A stretch of 35,948 nt of DNA, from contig CAMDNQ010000030.1 in NCBI GenBank assembly GCA_945903265.1, positions 1 to 35,948 of the forward strand, written 5' to 3'. Positions 16,121-24,764 of this stretch are shown piece by piece. This DNA comes from Candidatus Sulfopaludibacter sp. SbA3 (GTDB lineage Bacteria > Acidobacteriota > Vicinamibacteria > Vicinamibacterales > UBA2999). The notes under the pieces are model-generated. The model made no database searches. It saw only the letters and a list, made by a program, of their open reading frames with translations, and was not told where the DNA came from. Made by a program: the position numbers and the translations under genes. How positions within the stretch are numbered: position 1 is the stretch's first letter; each line of letters begins with the position of its first letter.

Positions 16121-17905
16121 TCAGTTCCCCGGCACACGCTGCCGCAATTCCTCCGCCCAGTTCAGCACCACGACGATGGACGGCGCCGAGTTCGATCCAC
16201 CGGTGCCGGCCTGTTTGACCATCAGGAACCGCTGCCCATCCGGGGCGATGTCGTAGGTGCGGCCCGGGTTGCCGCCATGGGAGAAATACCCCGTCGGGAC
16301 GAGGACAGACGGAACGGTTGCCGACCACATCTCGCCGCGCGCAACCCCGATGCGCATGAGCGCACCTGCCGGTGAGATGAAGAACAGCTCCTGACCGTTC
16401 GGGGACCACAGCGGCCGTGTGCCGCCGCCGGTGGATACCTGCCACTTGCCGGTCGTACCGTCGGGATACGGACGCACGTAGATCTCGAACGGTCCGGAGT
16501 CGTTCGCCTCGTACGCCAGCCAGCGTCCATCGGGAGAGATGATGCCGTTCTGCTCGGCAAACGGCGTCTGCACCAGATACCGGGGCTCGCCGCGCGGCAC
16601 GAGCTGAAGTTCCACGATGTCCGCACCTGTTGCCGCCGTGCGCTCCGTGAAGATGACGCGGTTCCCGTCCGGCGAAAGACCCGTCACGTCCTGCAGGACC
16701 TCGCTCCGGGTCAGCCGCTCGGGAGATCCGGTGCCGTCCGCCGCCTGCCGGAAGATGTTACGCAGGCCTTCACGATCGGAGCTGAAGACGACGTGCCGGC
16801 CGTCGGGCGTCCAGAGCGGATAGATATCCAGACCTGGATCGAACGTGAGTCTCCCGAGAGCCGCCCGCGCCAGATCCCACACCCAGATGTCGCTCGCCTG
16901 GTCGGAGCTGTAGAAGGCCACGCGCGTGCCGTCCGGCGACACCCGCGGATAGACGTACGCGCGGGACTGGGCGGCGATCGCACTTTCGCGCCCCTGCCGA
17001 TCGACCCACACCATCGTCCGCTGCGGCGTGGCGCTGCCCTCTCCCGGGACGTACGCGAGCGTGCCGTTCCCGGCCACGACGGCGTCCACGGCACCGAGAT
17101 CGGTGGCCATGACCTGCGCGACAACCGGCACCGCCGTACCGCGAATCTCCAGCCGCTCCAGGTCGAAGGCTGCGGCCTGCAGCGATCCGCCAACGGCATA
17201 CACGAGATGCCCGCTCGGCGCGTACTGGGCGTGCGTACCGCCGCGGACGAGGACTTTCTGTGCCCCGGTCTGCAGATCGAGCACGGCGATCGACGCCGCA
17301 TCGAGACTGCCGGTCAGGGGTCTGATGGTGAAGAGCACAGCGCGGCCGCCAGGGAGGACTTCGGGCCAGATGTGGTCGGCCTCTCCCTGGGACCGATCCG
17401 GTTGCGTCAGCACCGAGGGCGCGGCGCCCGCTCCCGCGGAACCGGGGTCGGCCGTCACCGCCAGAAGGCCCGTCGCCAGGCTGGTCGTATAGATGATCGT
17501 GTCGTCGGCCGCCCACGCCTGCCCGCGTGGCGTCCCATCAAGCTGTACCAGCGTGATCGCCGGCCCGCCTGTAATGGGAACTTTCTTCAGCGTGGCATTC
17601 GCGTCCACGAAACCCACCCATCGGCCGTCCGGCGAGACGAACGGCCCGCGAGGGTTTCCCGAGAACAGCACCAGCGGCTCCAGCGCCTCGAGCGCCCGGA
17701 CAAAGAGCTGGGTACCGTTGTTCCCGACGTACACGACGCGCGAGCCATCAGGCGTAATCGCGATGTCGCGATCGATGCCGTTGATGCTGAGGGCCGTCGC
17801 CGCCGGGGACGTGATCTGCAGCCGCATGACCGGCTGCGACACGATGGGACGCGTGTACGACAACCCAGCGCCGACCAGCAGCGCCGGCAGCCACGCCCGC
17901 CGCAA
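16121..17905 (-). CDS. TIR operon copy 4, TM plus propeller part (separated from its TIR part by a frameshift)
   Basis: A 594-residue frame that reads from a possible TTG 17905 through a hydrophobic stretch (LPALLVGAGLSY) into a PD40 propeller (VMRLQITSPAATALS ... SPDGRWVGFV ... YDIAPDGQRFLMVKQAG ... VVVLNWAEELRQ). It lies one base out of frame with the TIR frame 17748-18383. Joining the two at about 17880-17890 rebuilds a normal 20-residue helix like those of copies 1-3, so this was, or is, one gene. The propeller is clearly more diverged than in copies 1-3. Possible explanations are a sequencing error, a real inactivating insertion, or two separate proteins with TTG re-initiation. Confidence 0.7.
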   Translation of the reverse strand: MRRAWLPALLVGAGLSYTRPIVSQPVMRLQITSPAATALSINGIDRDIAITPDGSRVVYVGNNGTQLFVRALEALEPLVLFSGNPRGPFVSPDGRWVGFVDANATLKKVPITGGPAITLVQLDGTPRGQAWAADDTIIYTTSLATGLLAVTADPGSAGAGAAPSVLTQPDRSQGEADHIWPEVLPGGRAVLFTIRPLTGSLDAASIAVLDLQTGAQKVLVRGGTHAQYAPSGHLVYAVGGSLQAAAFDLERLEIRGTAVPVVAQVMATDLGAVDAVVAGNGTLAYVPGEGSATPQRTMVWVDRQGRESAIAAQSRAYVYPRVSPDGTRVAFYSSDQASDIWVWDLARAALGRLTFDPGLDIYPLWTPDGRHVVFSSDREGLRNIFRQAADGTGSPERLTRSEVLQDVTGLSPDGNRVIFTERTAATGADIVELQLVPRGEPRYLVQTPFAEQNGIISPDGRWLAYEANDSGPFEIYVRPYPDGTTGKWQVSTGGGTRPLWSPNGQELFFISPAGALMRIGVARGEMWSATVPSVLVPTGYFSHGGNPGRTYDIAPDGQRFLMVKQAGTGGSNSAPSIVVVLNWAEELRQRVPGN

Positions 17906-18383
17906 CGAACGACGCCGGGCGGTGCCACGGTGTCCGCTTCCGCGCCTTCACGACTGTCCGCGGCAGCACATCGCCAACGACGGCGGCGCCGAGCAGCGCG
18001 GTCACCGCCGCCGCAAGCTGCGCCACCTTGACGTCGAGGGGGGGTGGAAAGCCGTCCGTCCAGTGGTGGCGGGCCAGGTAGAAGCCGAGCGACTTGCTCG
18101 GCTGCACGTCCTCCGCGCGGAACGTGAAGATCGGCTTCTGCGCCGTGAAGGCGTGGTTCAACTCGTTCTTGACGAAGGGCGATGCATTGGCCGGAGCCGT
18201 GAGAATCAGCAGGAAGGCGCCGCTCGAGGTAATCGCGTCGACAATCGCTTCGTCCCACTGCGCGCCCGGGGCGACGTCACGGGGGGCAATCCAGCACCGG
18301 ACGCCCTGCGCCTCCAGCAGGGCGCAGATCTCCATCGCGACCGCCTGGTCATCCGAGGCGTAGGAGACGAATAGATTGTTCAT
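17748..18383 (-). CDS. TIR operon copy 4, TIR part (first gene of the operon)
   Basis: From ATG 18383 the frame gives a full TIR domain: LFVSYASDD, CWIAPRDVAPG, SPFVKNELNHAF with E74, and LARHHWTDGF to about residue 111. A basic linker follows, then the first half of the transmembrane helix (ASFVAAGVAAGA). After about residue 170 the frame continues as arginine/histidine-rich nonsense to a stop at 17748, so the real C-terminus lies in the other frame (16121-17905). If translated as is, it would be a soluble or weakly anchored TIR enzyme without a sensor. A minus-strand TACAAT lies 18 nt upstream. It is divergent from the SLOG-membrane gene. Confidence 0.75.
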   Translation of the reverse strand: MNNLFVSYASDDQAVAMEICALLEAQGVRCWIAPRDVAPGAQWDEAIVDAITSSGAFLLILTAPANASPFVKNELNHAFTAQKPIFTFRAEDVQPSKSLGFYLARHHWTDGFPPPLDVKVAQLAAAVTALLGAAVVGDVLPRTVVKARKRTPWHRPASFVAAGVAAGAAGRRWVVVHASHRVAAGHAAADHVPGGDGPQHQRHRSRHRDYA

Positions 18384-18441
18384 GGCCGAGGAGCCGCGCG
18401 AATTGTAGCCCGGAACGCGCCGGTGCTATCGTCGCGAGCGC
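18384..18441. promoter_or_regulatory. Divergent promoter between the TIR operon and the SLOG-membrane gene
   Basis: Only 58 bp separate the two start codons. The minus strand has TACAAT at 18402-18407 for the TIR operon. The plus strand has TATCGT at 18427-18432, 9 nt before ATG 18442. No operator-like repeat is obvious. The shared spacer makes co-regulation likely. Confidence 0.45.
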
Positions 18442-20013
18442 ATGCCCCTCCCCTACGAGCTGCGGCTCGGCGTCACCGGTCACCGCAGCGTGGCCGATGA
18501 AGACGCCGTCGGGGCGGCGATTGATTCGCTCCTCGCCCGCATTGCCGCGACGCTGAACGCCCCCGGCACCGCCCTCAGCTGCGTCGTCATCTCGCCGTTA
18601 GCCGCCGGGGCCGATCGGATCGTGGCGCGCGCGGCGGTGGTCGATGAACTCCCCGGCCCCAGGGCAAGCACTCTGCCCGGCAGCATCTCCTACGCCCAGC
18701 GGCGCGACGCCGCCTATCACCGCGTGGGCGAGCGCGTCGTCGATGCGTGCGAGATCCTGATCGCGGTCTGGAACGGCCGGCGCGCCGCGGGGATGGGCGG
18801 GACGGCCGATATCATCGCGCACGCGCTGCGGCGGGATCGACTCGTGATCTGGATTCACGCCGACCAGCCGAACGCACCGCCATCTGTCGTCAGGCGCATC
18901 ACGTATCGGCACGTCACAGACGATGAGGCCGTCGTCGAGACGGCGGCGTTTCCAGACGACCGCAAGGAGTTGTCGCCCGGCTACCACCAGCAGGCGTCGT
19001 ATTTTCGCGATGGCGGCGTCGACGACGCGGCGGTCGGCCGCTCGGCGGCCGCCTTGCGCGAGCAGCTCAGAGGGACGGCGGAGCGCGCCGGCATTGCGGC
19101 CAGCGCGCTGACCGGCATCCAGGAATCGCTCGTGCCGGAGTTCGTGCGTGCCGACGCGCTTGCTGTGAAGTACCAGCGCCGCCACGTGCTGGTGGTAAAC
19201 GGCATTCTGCGCCTGGCGGCCACGGCCGTCACGATGGCGCTGATACAACTGCTGTTTTTCCCCGCGCAGACATGGCTCAGCCTGATTGAGATTGCGGCGA
19301 TGACCGCGGTGTTCGGGCTCTGGCGAGGCAGCCGTCGCGGCGCGTGGCACGAGAAGTGGCTACACGATCGGTTCCTCGCCGAGCAGCTGCGCGCCGCCAT
19401 GTTCGTGGTGCTCGCGGACGCGCGGCAGCCGGCAAGCGACGACCGGACCCTCGAGTTCTATCGCGGCCCGAAGCACTGGCTGTCGCAGGTCGTCACGTCG
19501 CTCGCCGCCGCGGCGAGACAGCGCCTCTCACCGATCCCGCTCGATCCGCTGCGACGTCTGCTCGTGGACGGATGGCTCCGCGATCAGCAGGCGTTCCACG
19601 AGCGGAACGCGCATCGTAAGGCACACCAGGCACATCGCCGGCATCAGCTCGGGTTCGCGCTCTTCGGGGGCACGCTGCTGATGGCCACCCTCCACTTTCT
19701 GCACGTCGGCGACATGGACACTGCCGGACGCCCATGGCTGAATCCCGCCGTCTGGATCACGTTCCTCGCGCTGGTGTTTCCCGTCTGGGCAGGCGTCGTG
19801 CACGCCATCACGACGCAGCTCGAGCTCGAACGCGTCGCGGAGCGCTCGACCCGCATGGCAACGACGCTGGCGGGGCTCGCGGATCGGATGGAGCGCGCCC
19901 TCACGCAGGACGAACTGGCGGAGACCGCCCGCGAGACGTCGGCGGTGATGCTCGGCGAGACGCACGACTGGTGGGTGCTTCTCAGCTTCCAGGACGTCAA
20001 GCTGCACGTCTAG
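18442..20013 (+). CDS. SLOG-like domain plus SLATT-like membrane protein (putative signal-gated effector)
   Basis: A 523-residue protein. The N-terminal part (about 5-140) has a SLOG/LSDAT-type Rossmann-like fold: LRLGVTGHR (8-15), CVVISPLAAGADRIVA, VVDACEILIAVWNG (99-112), GGTADIIAHAL (119-129) and VIWIHAD. These are the nucleotide-binding glycine and aspartate stretches of the SLOG superfamily. After a linker come two hydrophobic segments (about 249-271 and 277-294), a WLHDRFLAEQLRAAMFV motif like the one following the 2-TM unit of SLATT proteins, then two more helices (404-422 and 435-456). SLATT units are predicted pore-formers in nucleotide-signalling defence systems. Beside TIR genes this suggests a receptor-effector. 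Compared with typical relatives the segment around 68-85 is short. Confidence 0.75.
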   Translation: MPLPYELRLGVTGHRSVADEDAVGAAIDSLLARIAATLNAPGTALSCVVISPLAAGADRIVARAAVVDELPGPRASTLPGSISYAQRRDAAYHRVGERVVDACEILIAVWNGRRAAGMGGTADIIAHALRRDRLVIWIHADQPNAPPSVVRRITYRHVTDDEAVVETAAFPDDRKELSPGYHQQASYFRDGGVDDAAVGRSAAALREQLRGTAERAGIAASALTGIQESLVPEFVRADALAVKYQRRHVLVVNGILRLAATAVTMALIQLLFFPAQTWLSLIEIAAMTAVFGLWRGSRRGAWHEKWLHDRFLAEQLRAAMFVVLADARQPASDDRTLEFYRGPKHWLSQVVTSLAAAARQRLSPIPLDPLRRLLVDGWLRDQQAFHERNAHRKAHQAHRRHQLGFALFGGTLLMATLHFLHVGDMDTAGRPWLNPAVWITFLALVFPVWAGVVHAITTQLELERVAERSTRMATTLAGLADRMERALTQDELAETARETSAVMLGETHDWWVLLSFQDVKLHV

Positions 20014-20028
20014 GGCTGGAGCGCCGAA

Positions 20029-20034
20029 TACAAT
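20029..20034 (+). promoter_or_regulatory. -10 box of alaS, leaderless arrangement
   Basis: TACAAT lies 8 nt before ATG 20043 and directly after the stop of the SLOG-membrane gene. No Shine-Dalgarno fits the ATG. The transcript probably begins at or 1-2 nt before the start codon. Confidence 0.45.
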
Positions 20035-20042
20035 AGTCGAGA

Positions 20043-22736
20043 ATGACCGCGAACGAGATTCGCCGCTCGTACCTGAAATATTTCGAGCGGCACGGCCACC
20101 GCATCGCCCCCAGCTCTCCCCTGGTGCCGCACGAGGACCCGACACTGCTCTTCACCAACGCGGGGATGAACCAGTTCAAGGACGTCTTCCTCGGCCGCGA
20201 GAAGCGCGACTACGCGCGCGCGACGACGGCCCAGAAGTGCATGCGGGTGAGCGGCAAGCACAACGACCTGGAAAACGTCGGCCCGTCGCTCCGCCATCAC
20301 ACCTTCTTCGAGATGCTCGGCAATTTTTCGTTCGGCGACTACTTCAAGAAGGACGCAATCCCGTTTGCCTGGACGCTGCTGACCGACGAGTGGAAGCTGC
20401 CGGCGGACAAGCTGTTCGCGACGATTTTCAAGGGCGACGCCGCGGTGCCGCGCGATGCGGAGGCACACGCCATCTGGTCGAAGTTCCTGCCGGCGATCCG
20501 GATCGGCGAACTCGGCGCCGCCGACAACTTCTGGCAGATGGGCGAAACCGGCCCCTGCGGCCGCTGCTCGGAGATCTACTACTACCGGGGTGCCGGGATT
20601 CCGTGCGGTGAAGAAGCCGGCGGCAGAGCGTGCCGCGGCCTCGAATGCAGCTGCGATCGCTACATCGAAATCTGGAACAACGTGTTCATGGAATTCGACC
20701 GGCAGGCGGACGGCACGCTCAACCCGCTGCCGGCGCCGTCCATCGACACCGGCATGGGCCTCGAGCGCGTCACGGCGGTGCTCCAGGGCCATCTGTCGAA
20801 CTACGACACCGACCTGTTCACGCCGCTCCTGGCGGCCATCGGCGAACGGGCCGGCTCCACACACACCGGGTCGATGTCGGCCACCGACGTGTCCATGCGC
20901 GTCGTCGCGGACCACACCCGGTCGATGACGTTCCTGATTGCCGACGGCGTCGTGCCCTCGAACGAGTGGCGCGGCTATGTGCTGCGCAAGATCATGCGGC
21001 GCGCGATGCGCCACGGAAAGCGGCTCGGGGTGACGCAGCCCTTCCTCCACACGCTCATCGACACGCTCGTGCGCGACTTCGGGCAGGCGTATCCGGAGCT
21101 GAAGACCGAACGCGAGTCGATCGTCCGGGTGGTACGAAGTGAGGAAGAGCGGTTCAGCGCGGTCCTCGCCGAGGGGCTTCCCAAGCTCGAAGAGGTGCTC
21201 GATCAGGCGGCGGCAGCAGGCCGACCCGTTCCGGGTGAGGCGGCGTTCCGCCTGTATGACACGTTCGGCCTGCCGCGCGATTTCATCGAGGACATGGTCG
21301 AGGAGCGCCGCCTGACGCTCGACCGCGAGGGCTTCGACCGCGCGATGGAGGGCCAGCGCGACAAGGCGCGGGCGAAGAGCAAATTCGGCGGGGCTGCCGC
21401 CGGAGAGGCAACCGTCTGGCAGACACGCCCGGAACTCGCGCAGGTAGCAGATGCCTTCCGTGGCTACGATGCCACCGCGGTGAACACCCAGATCATCGAG
21501 CTTCTTGACGCGAAACGGAGCCACGTCGAGCGCCTCGAGCAGGGTGCAGAGGGCTTCGTCGCGCTGACAGAGACGCCGTTCTATCTCCAATCGGGCGGCC
21601 AGGTCTCAGATACCGGCACGTTGAGCGCGCCCGGCGGCGACGCGGACGTGACGGACGTCGTGAAAGCCCCGGGAACGCTGCCCCGGTTTCACGCGATCAG
21701 GGTGACCCGCGGCGCGCTGGCTCACCGCGATCTGGTCACGGCGGAAGTCACGTCAGCCCTGCGCGACGCCACCCGCCGCAATCACACGGCGACGCACCTG
21801 CTGCACGCCGCCCTGCGCCAGGTCCTCGGCGCGCACGTCAAGCAGGCAGGGTCGCTCGTCGCGCCGGATCGGCTCCGATTCGACTTCGCACACTTCGGCC
21901 CGGTCACCCGCGAACAGCAGCTCGACATCGAGCGCATCGTGAACGAGCAGATCGTTCGCAACACCCCTGTGCAGACCGACGTGAAGAACACCCAGGATGC
22001 GATTGCCGCGGGAGCGATGGCACTCTTCGGCGAGAAATACGGGGATCGCGTCCGTGTGGTGTCGGTGCCGGGATTCAGCGTGGAGCTCTGTGGCGGCACC
22101 CATGTCCGCGCGACCGGCGACATCGGCTTGTTCGCGATTGTGTCCGAAAGCGGCGTCGCCGCCGGCACGCGGCGCATCGAGGCGATCACGGGCCTCGAGT
22201 CCCTTCAGGTCTTCCAGCGGAACCGCGATCAGATCGCGCAGCTGGCGGAGGCGCTCAACACGAAACCCGACGAGCTCGTACCACGCCTGTCAGCCATACA
22301 GGATGAGAGCAAGCGCCTCACTCGCGAGCTGCAGCAGGCGCGCATGAAGGCAGCGATGGGAGGGGCCGGTGGCGCCGGTACGACAGCAGCCGATGACACG
22401 ATCGATATCGGGGGCGTGAAGCTGGTCGCGCGCGAGGTCACCGGCCTCGACAAGGACGGACTGCGGACGCTCGTCGATCAGCAGCGCGACCGCATCAAAA
22501 GCGGCGTCGTCATTTTTGCCGCTCCGTCAGATGGCAAGGTGACCGTCGTCGTGGGCGTGACACCCGACCTGACAAAACGAGTATCCGCCGGTCAGGTGGT
22601 CAAGCAGCTGGCGCCGATCGTCGGCGGCGGCGGAGGCGGGCGGCCGGACTTCGCGGAAGCCGGCGGCAAGGATCCCTCGAAGATCCAGGAGATGCTCGCG
22701 GCCAGCCGTGGCATCGTCGAAAAACTTTTGCAATAA
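20043..22736 (+). CDS. alaS: Alanyl-tRNA synthetase
   Basis: An 897-residue full-length AlaRS. The class II catalytic core starts MTANEIRRSYLKYFERHGH and includes LLFTNAGMNQFKDVFLG, RHHTFFEMLGNFSFGDYFK (motif 2) and IDTGMGLERV (motif 3). The editing domain shows HTATHLLHAAL and LCGGTHVRATGDIG, the His/Cys zinc site that clears mischarged Ser- and Gly-tRNA(Ala). The C-terminal oligomerisation domain has the usual GGGGGGRPDFAEAGGKDPSK. An insert with several cysteines (GIPCGEE...CRGLECSCDRY) near residue 185 is seen in some bacterial AlaRSs. It charges tRNA(Ala) in the cytosol. Confidence 0.97.
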   Translation: MTANEIRRSYLKYFERHGHRIAPSSPLVPHEDPTLLFTNAGMNQFKDVFLGREKRDYARATTAQKCMRVSGKHNDLENVGPSLRHHTFFEMLGNFSFGDYFKKDAIPFAWTLLTDEWKLPADKLFATIFKGDAAVPRDAEAHAIWSKFLPAIRIGELGAADNFWQMGETGPCGRCSEIYYYRGAGIPCGEEAGGRACRGLECSCDRYIEIWNNVFMEFDRQADGTLNPLPAPSIDTGMGLERVTAVLQGHLSNYDTDLFTPLLAAIGERAGSTHTGSMSATDVSMRVVADHTRSMTFLIADGVVPSNEWRGYVLRKIMRRAMRHGKRLGVTQPFLHTLIDTLVRDFGQAYPELKTERESIVRVVRSEEERFSAVLAEGLPKLEEVLDQAAAAGRPVPGEAAFRLYDTFGLPRDFIEDMVEERRLTLDREGFDRAMEGQRDKARAKSKFGGAAAGEATVWQTRPELAQVADAFRGYDATAVNTQIIELLDAKRSHVERLEQGAEGFVALTETPFYLQSGGQVSDTGTLSAPGGDADVTDVVKAPGTLPRFHAIRVTRGALAHRDLVTAEVTSALRDATRRNHTATHLLHAALRQVLGAHVKQAGSLVAPDRLRFDFAHFGPVTREQQLDIERIVNEQIVRNTPVQTDVKNTQDAIAAGAMALFGEKYGDRVRVVSVPGFSVELCGGTHVRATGDIGLFAIVSESGVAAGTRRIEAITGLESLQVFQRNRDQIAQLAEALNTKPDELVPRLSAIQDESKRLTRELQQARMKAAMGGAGGAGTTAADDTIDIGGVKLVAREVTGLDKDGLRTLVDQQRDRIKSGVVIFAAPSDGKVTVVVGVTPDLTKRVSAGQVVKQLAPIVGGGGGGRPDFAEAGGKDPSKIQEMLAASRGIVEKLLQ

Positions 22737-22744
22737 GGAGACAC

Positions 22745-23698
22745 ATGCGCAGACAGACGACTGTTCTTTCCACTCTCGTGCTCGGTACGACCCTCATCCT
22801 CGCGGGCTGCAGCCGCAATGAGCCGCCCGCTGAAACGGCGGCGCCGGCCGCCGAGGATCATGCCGCGCACATGCCGGCCGCACCTGCCGGCGGCTGGACC
22901 CTGACCGACGGCATCGCCACCCCTGAGAGCGTGTACGTCGACGCGGCGTCTGGCTGGATTTTCTCGTCGCAGATCGATGGCATGCCGGATGGCCGCGACG
23001 GAAACGGCCGCATCGCGCAGCTCGGCGGCGACGGTCACGTCATGTCGACGACCTGGGTGACCGGGCTGAACGCGCCCAAGGGCCTCCGCAGCCACAACGG
23101 CACGCTCTGGACCGCGGACCTCGATGAGGTTGTCGGGATCGATATTGCGAACGCGAAGATCACGTCGCGAACCAAGATCGAGGGCGCCATGTTCCTCAAC
23201 GACGTCGCCGTCGGGCCCGACGGCACGGTCTACGTGTCGGATACGTTCGGCAACAAGATCTTCGCTGTCAAGGACGGGAAGGCGACGGTGTGGGCCGAGG
23301 GCGAACAGCTCGAATGGCCGAATGGCCTGCTCGTTGACGGCAACCGGCTCCTGGTCGGCGGTTGGGCGGGTCGTGCCCCGAAGCCGGACTTCTCCACCGA
23401 GATCCCCGGCCGTCTCTTCGCGCTCGACATGACCACGAAGCAGAAGACGCTGATTACGCCGAAGCCGTTCGCGAACATCGACGGGCTCGAACTCGACGGC
23501 CGCGGCGGCTACATCATCAGCGATTACATGGCCGGGAAGATCTACCAGGTCACGTCGAATGGCGAGGCGCGCGAGCTGCGGCAGTTCAAGCCAGGCGCCG
23601 CCGACATTGCATTCGTGTCAGGCACGAACGTGCTGCTCGTCCCGCACATGAACGAGAACACGGTCGCGTCGTACGATCTGTCAGCAGAGCTGAAGTAA
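22745..23698 (+). CDS. SMP-30/gluconolactonase-like lipoprotein
   Basis: A 317-residue protein with a lipoprotein signal (MRRQTTVLSTLVLGTTLILAGC, lipobox LAGC, lipidated C22), followed by a low-complexity Ala/Pro segment and a six-bladed propeller of the SMP-30/LRE type. Repeated blade ends include GIATPESVYVDAASGWIFSS, LNDVAVGPDGTVYVSDTFGNKI, WPNGLLVDGNRLLVGG and IDGLELDGRGGYIISDYMAGK. Relatives hydrolyse lactones or act as binding scaffolds; the substrate is unknown. The start ATG 22745 has AAGGAG 4 nt upstream, overlapping the alaS stop, so it is probably co-transcribed with alaS. Its stop directly abuts the convergent stop of the TRAP binding protein. Confidence 0.85.
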   Translation: MRRQTTVLSTLVLGTTLILAGCSRNEPPAETAAPAAEDHAAHMPAAPAGGWTLTDGIATPESVYVDAASGWIFSSQIDGMPDGRDGNGRIAQLGGDGHVMSTTWVTGLNAPKGLRSHNGTLWTADLDEVVGIDIANAKITSRTKIEGAMFLNDVAVGPDGTVYVSDTFGNKIFAVKDGKATVWAEGEQLEWPNGLLVDGNRLLVGGWAGRAPKPDFSTEIPGRLFALDMTTKQKTLITPKPFANIDGLELDGRGGYIISDYMAGKIYQVTSNGEARELRQFKPGAADIAFVSGTNVLLVPHMNENTVASYDLSAELK

Positions 23699-24757
23699 CT
23701 AGAGACCGGCGAGGGCCAGTAGCTCCTTCGAGTACTGGCTCCTCGCCTCCCCGTAGATCGGATTCACGGCGTCCTGGAACGCCTTCATCTGCGCGGGCGT
23801 CAGATCGAGGATCTCGCCGCCCGCCTTCCGGATCGCCACCATCGAATCTTCCTCTTCCTTCACGTGCAGGTCGCGCTGGAAGGTCATGGCGTCCTTGATT
23901 GCGGCGCGCATCTCGTCCTGGATCTCTTTCGGCCAGGCATCGAACGACGCGCGGTGCAGGAAGATCGGCCGCGAGAGATAGAAGTGGTTCGACGCGGTGT
24001 GGAACTTGTGGAAGTTGTGCACACCGTAGGTGACGGTGTTGAGGAACGGATTCTCCTGCGCGTCGAGCGTCCCGGCCTTGACCGCCGGCATCACCTCGCT
24101 CAGGTCCATGATTTTCGGCGAGGCGCCAAGGAGCTGGAACGTCCGCTCCTGCACCTTGCTCGGCAGCACGCGGATGGTCATCCCCTTGAGGTCCGCCGGC
24201 GTCCGCACCGGCCGCAGCCGGTTCGAGATGTGGCGGAAGCCGTTCTCGAACCAGCCGAGAATCCGGAAACCCATTCCCGACTCGATGCGCTGGGCGAGAA
24301 CCGCGCCAAGCTTGCCGTCCATCGCCGTGCGCGCCGTCTGCGTGTCTTTGAACAGGAACGGCAGATCGGCAATCCCGAGATCTGGCACGCGCTCGGTGAG
24401 GTAGCTGCTCGACTGATAACCGAGCGTCAGGACGCCGCTCTCGACGAGCCAGAGGATGTCCTCGCCGCGGTACCCGAGGTCGAGAATGTTGTAGACGTAT
24501 TTCACGTCGACGTCACCCTTGAACTTCGCAGTCAGGCGATCGCCGATCCGTTTCAGCGCGAGGCTGAACCCGTTGTTCGCCGGCGCGTAGCCGGACAGGA
24601 TCATCCTGATCGGGCGGCGCGTTGCAATCGCCGGCGCGGCCGACTGGGCTGCGCCTTCTGAGGCGGTCTCTGAGGCGGCTTCCGAGGGGGCAATACCTGC
24701 CGCGAGCGTGCCCGCACCCGCCACCGCCGTCGTCTTCAGAAAATCTCGTCTACGCAT
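23699..24757 (-). CDS. TRAP-type (DctP-like) periplasmic solute-binding protein, Tat-exported
   Basis: A 352-residue protein with a twin-arginine signal (MRRRDFLKTTAVAGAGTLAAG). The mature part is the DctP/TAXI fold: IRMILSGYAPANNGFSLALKRIGDRL, GYRGEDILWLVESGVLTLGYQSSSYL, LPFLFKD, GFRHISNRLRPVRTPADLKGMTIRVLPSKV, the signature arginine in that stretch, then DLSEVMPAVKAGTLDAQENPFLN. It should bind an organic acid and deliver it to a DctQ/DctM transporter. Neither transporter subunit is present in the window. It follows the PepSY membrane gene by 7 bp, so both are likely one operon. The signal peptide is followed by an unusual Ser/Ala/Glu-rich spacer. Confidence 0.9.
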   Translation of the reverse strand: MRRRDFLKTTAVAGAGTLAAGIAPSEAASETASEGAAQSAAPAIATRRPIRMILSGYAPANNGFSLALKRIGDRLTAKFKGDVDVKYVYNILDLGYRGEDILWLVESGVLTLGYQSSSYLTERVPDLGIADLPFLFKDTQTARTAMDGKLGAVLAQRIESGMGFRILGWFENGFRHISNRLRPVRTPADLKGMTIRVLPSKVQERTFQLLGASPKIMDLSEVMPAVKAGTLDAQENPFLNTVTYGVHNFHKFHTASNHFYLSRPIFLHRASFDAWPKEIQDEMRAAIKDAMTFQRDLHVKEEEDSMVAIRKAGGEILDLTPAQMKAFQDAVNPIYGEARSQYSKELLALAGL

Positions 24758-24764
24758 AAGGGAC

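Noticed and set aside
16119-16445. 109-residue N-terminal extension of TIR copy 3
   Set aside because: It overlaps the copy 4 propeller end in another frame; the TIR domain starts correctly at ATG 16118.
9422-18383. Reading the propeller genes as TolB or ordinary Ser/Thr kinase-propeller proteins
   Set aside because: The N-termini carry TIR boxes (SYAS-D, CWIAPRDV, S-x-V-x-NE) and no kinase motifs; TolB lacks the TIR and membrane helix.
20010-21590. Minus-strand 526-codon frame within alaS
   Set aside because: It is antisense to the highly conserved AlaRS catalytic core and shows no domain.
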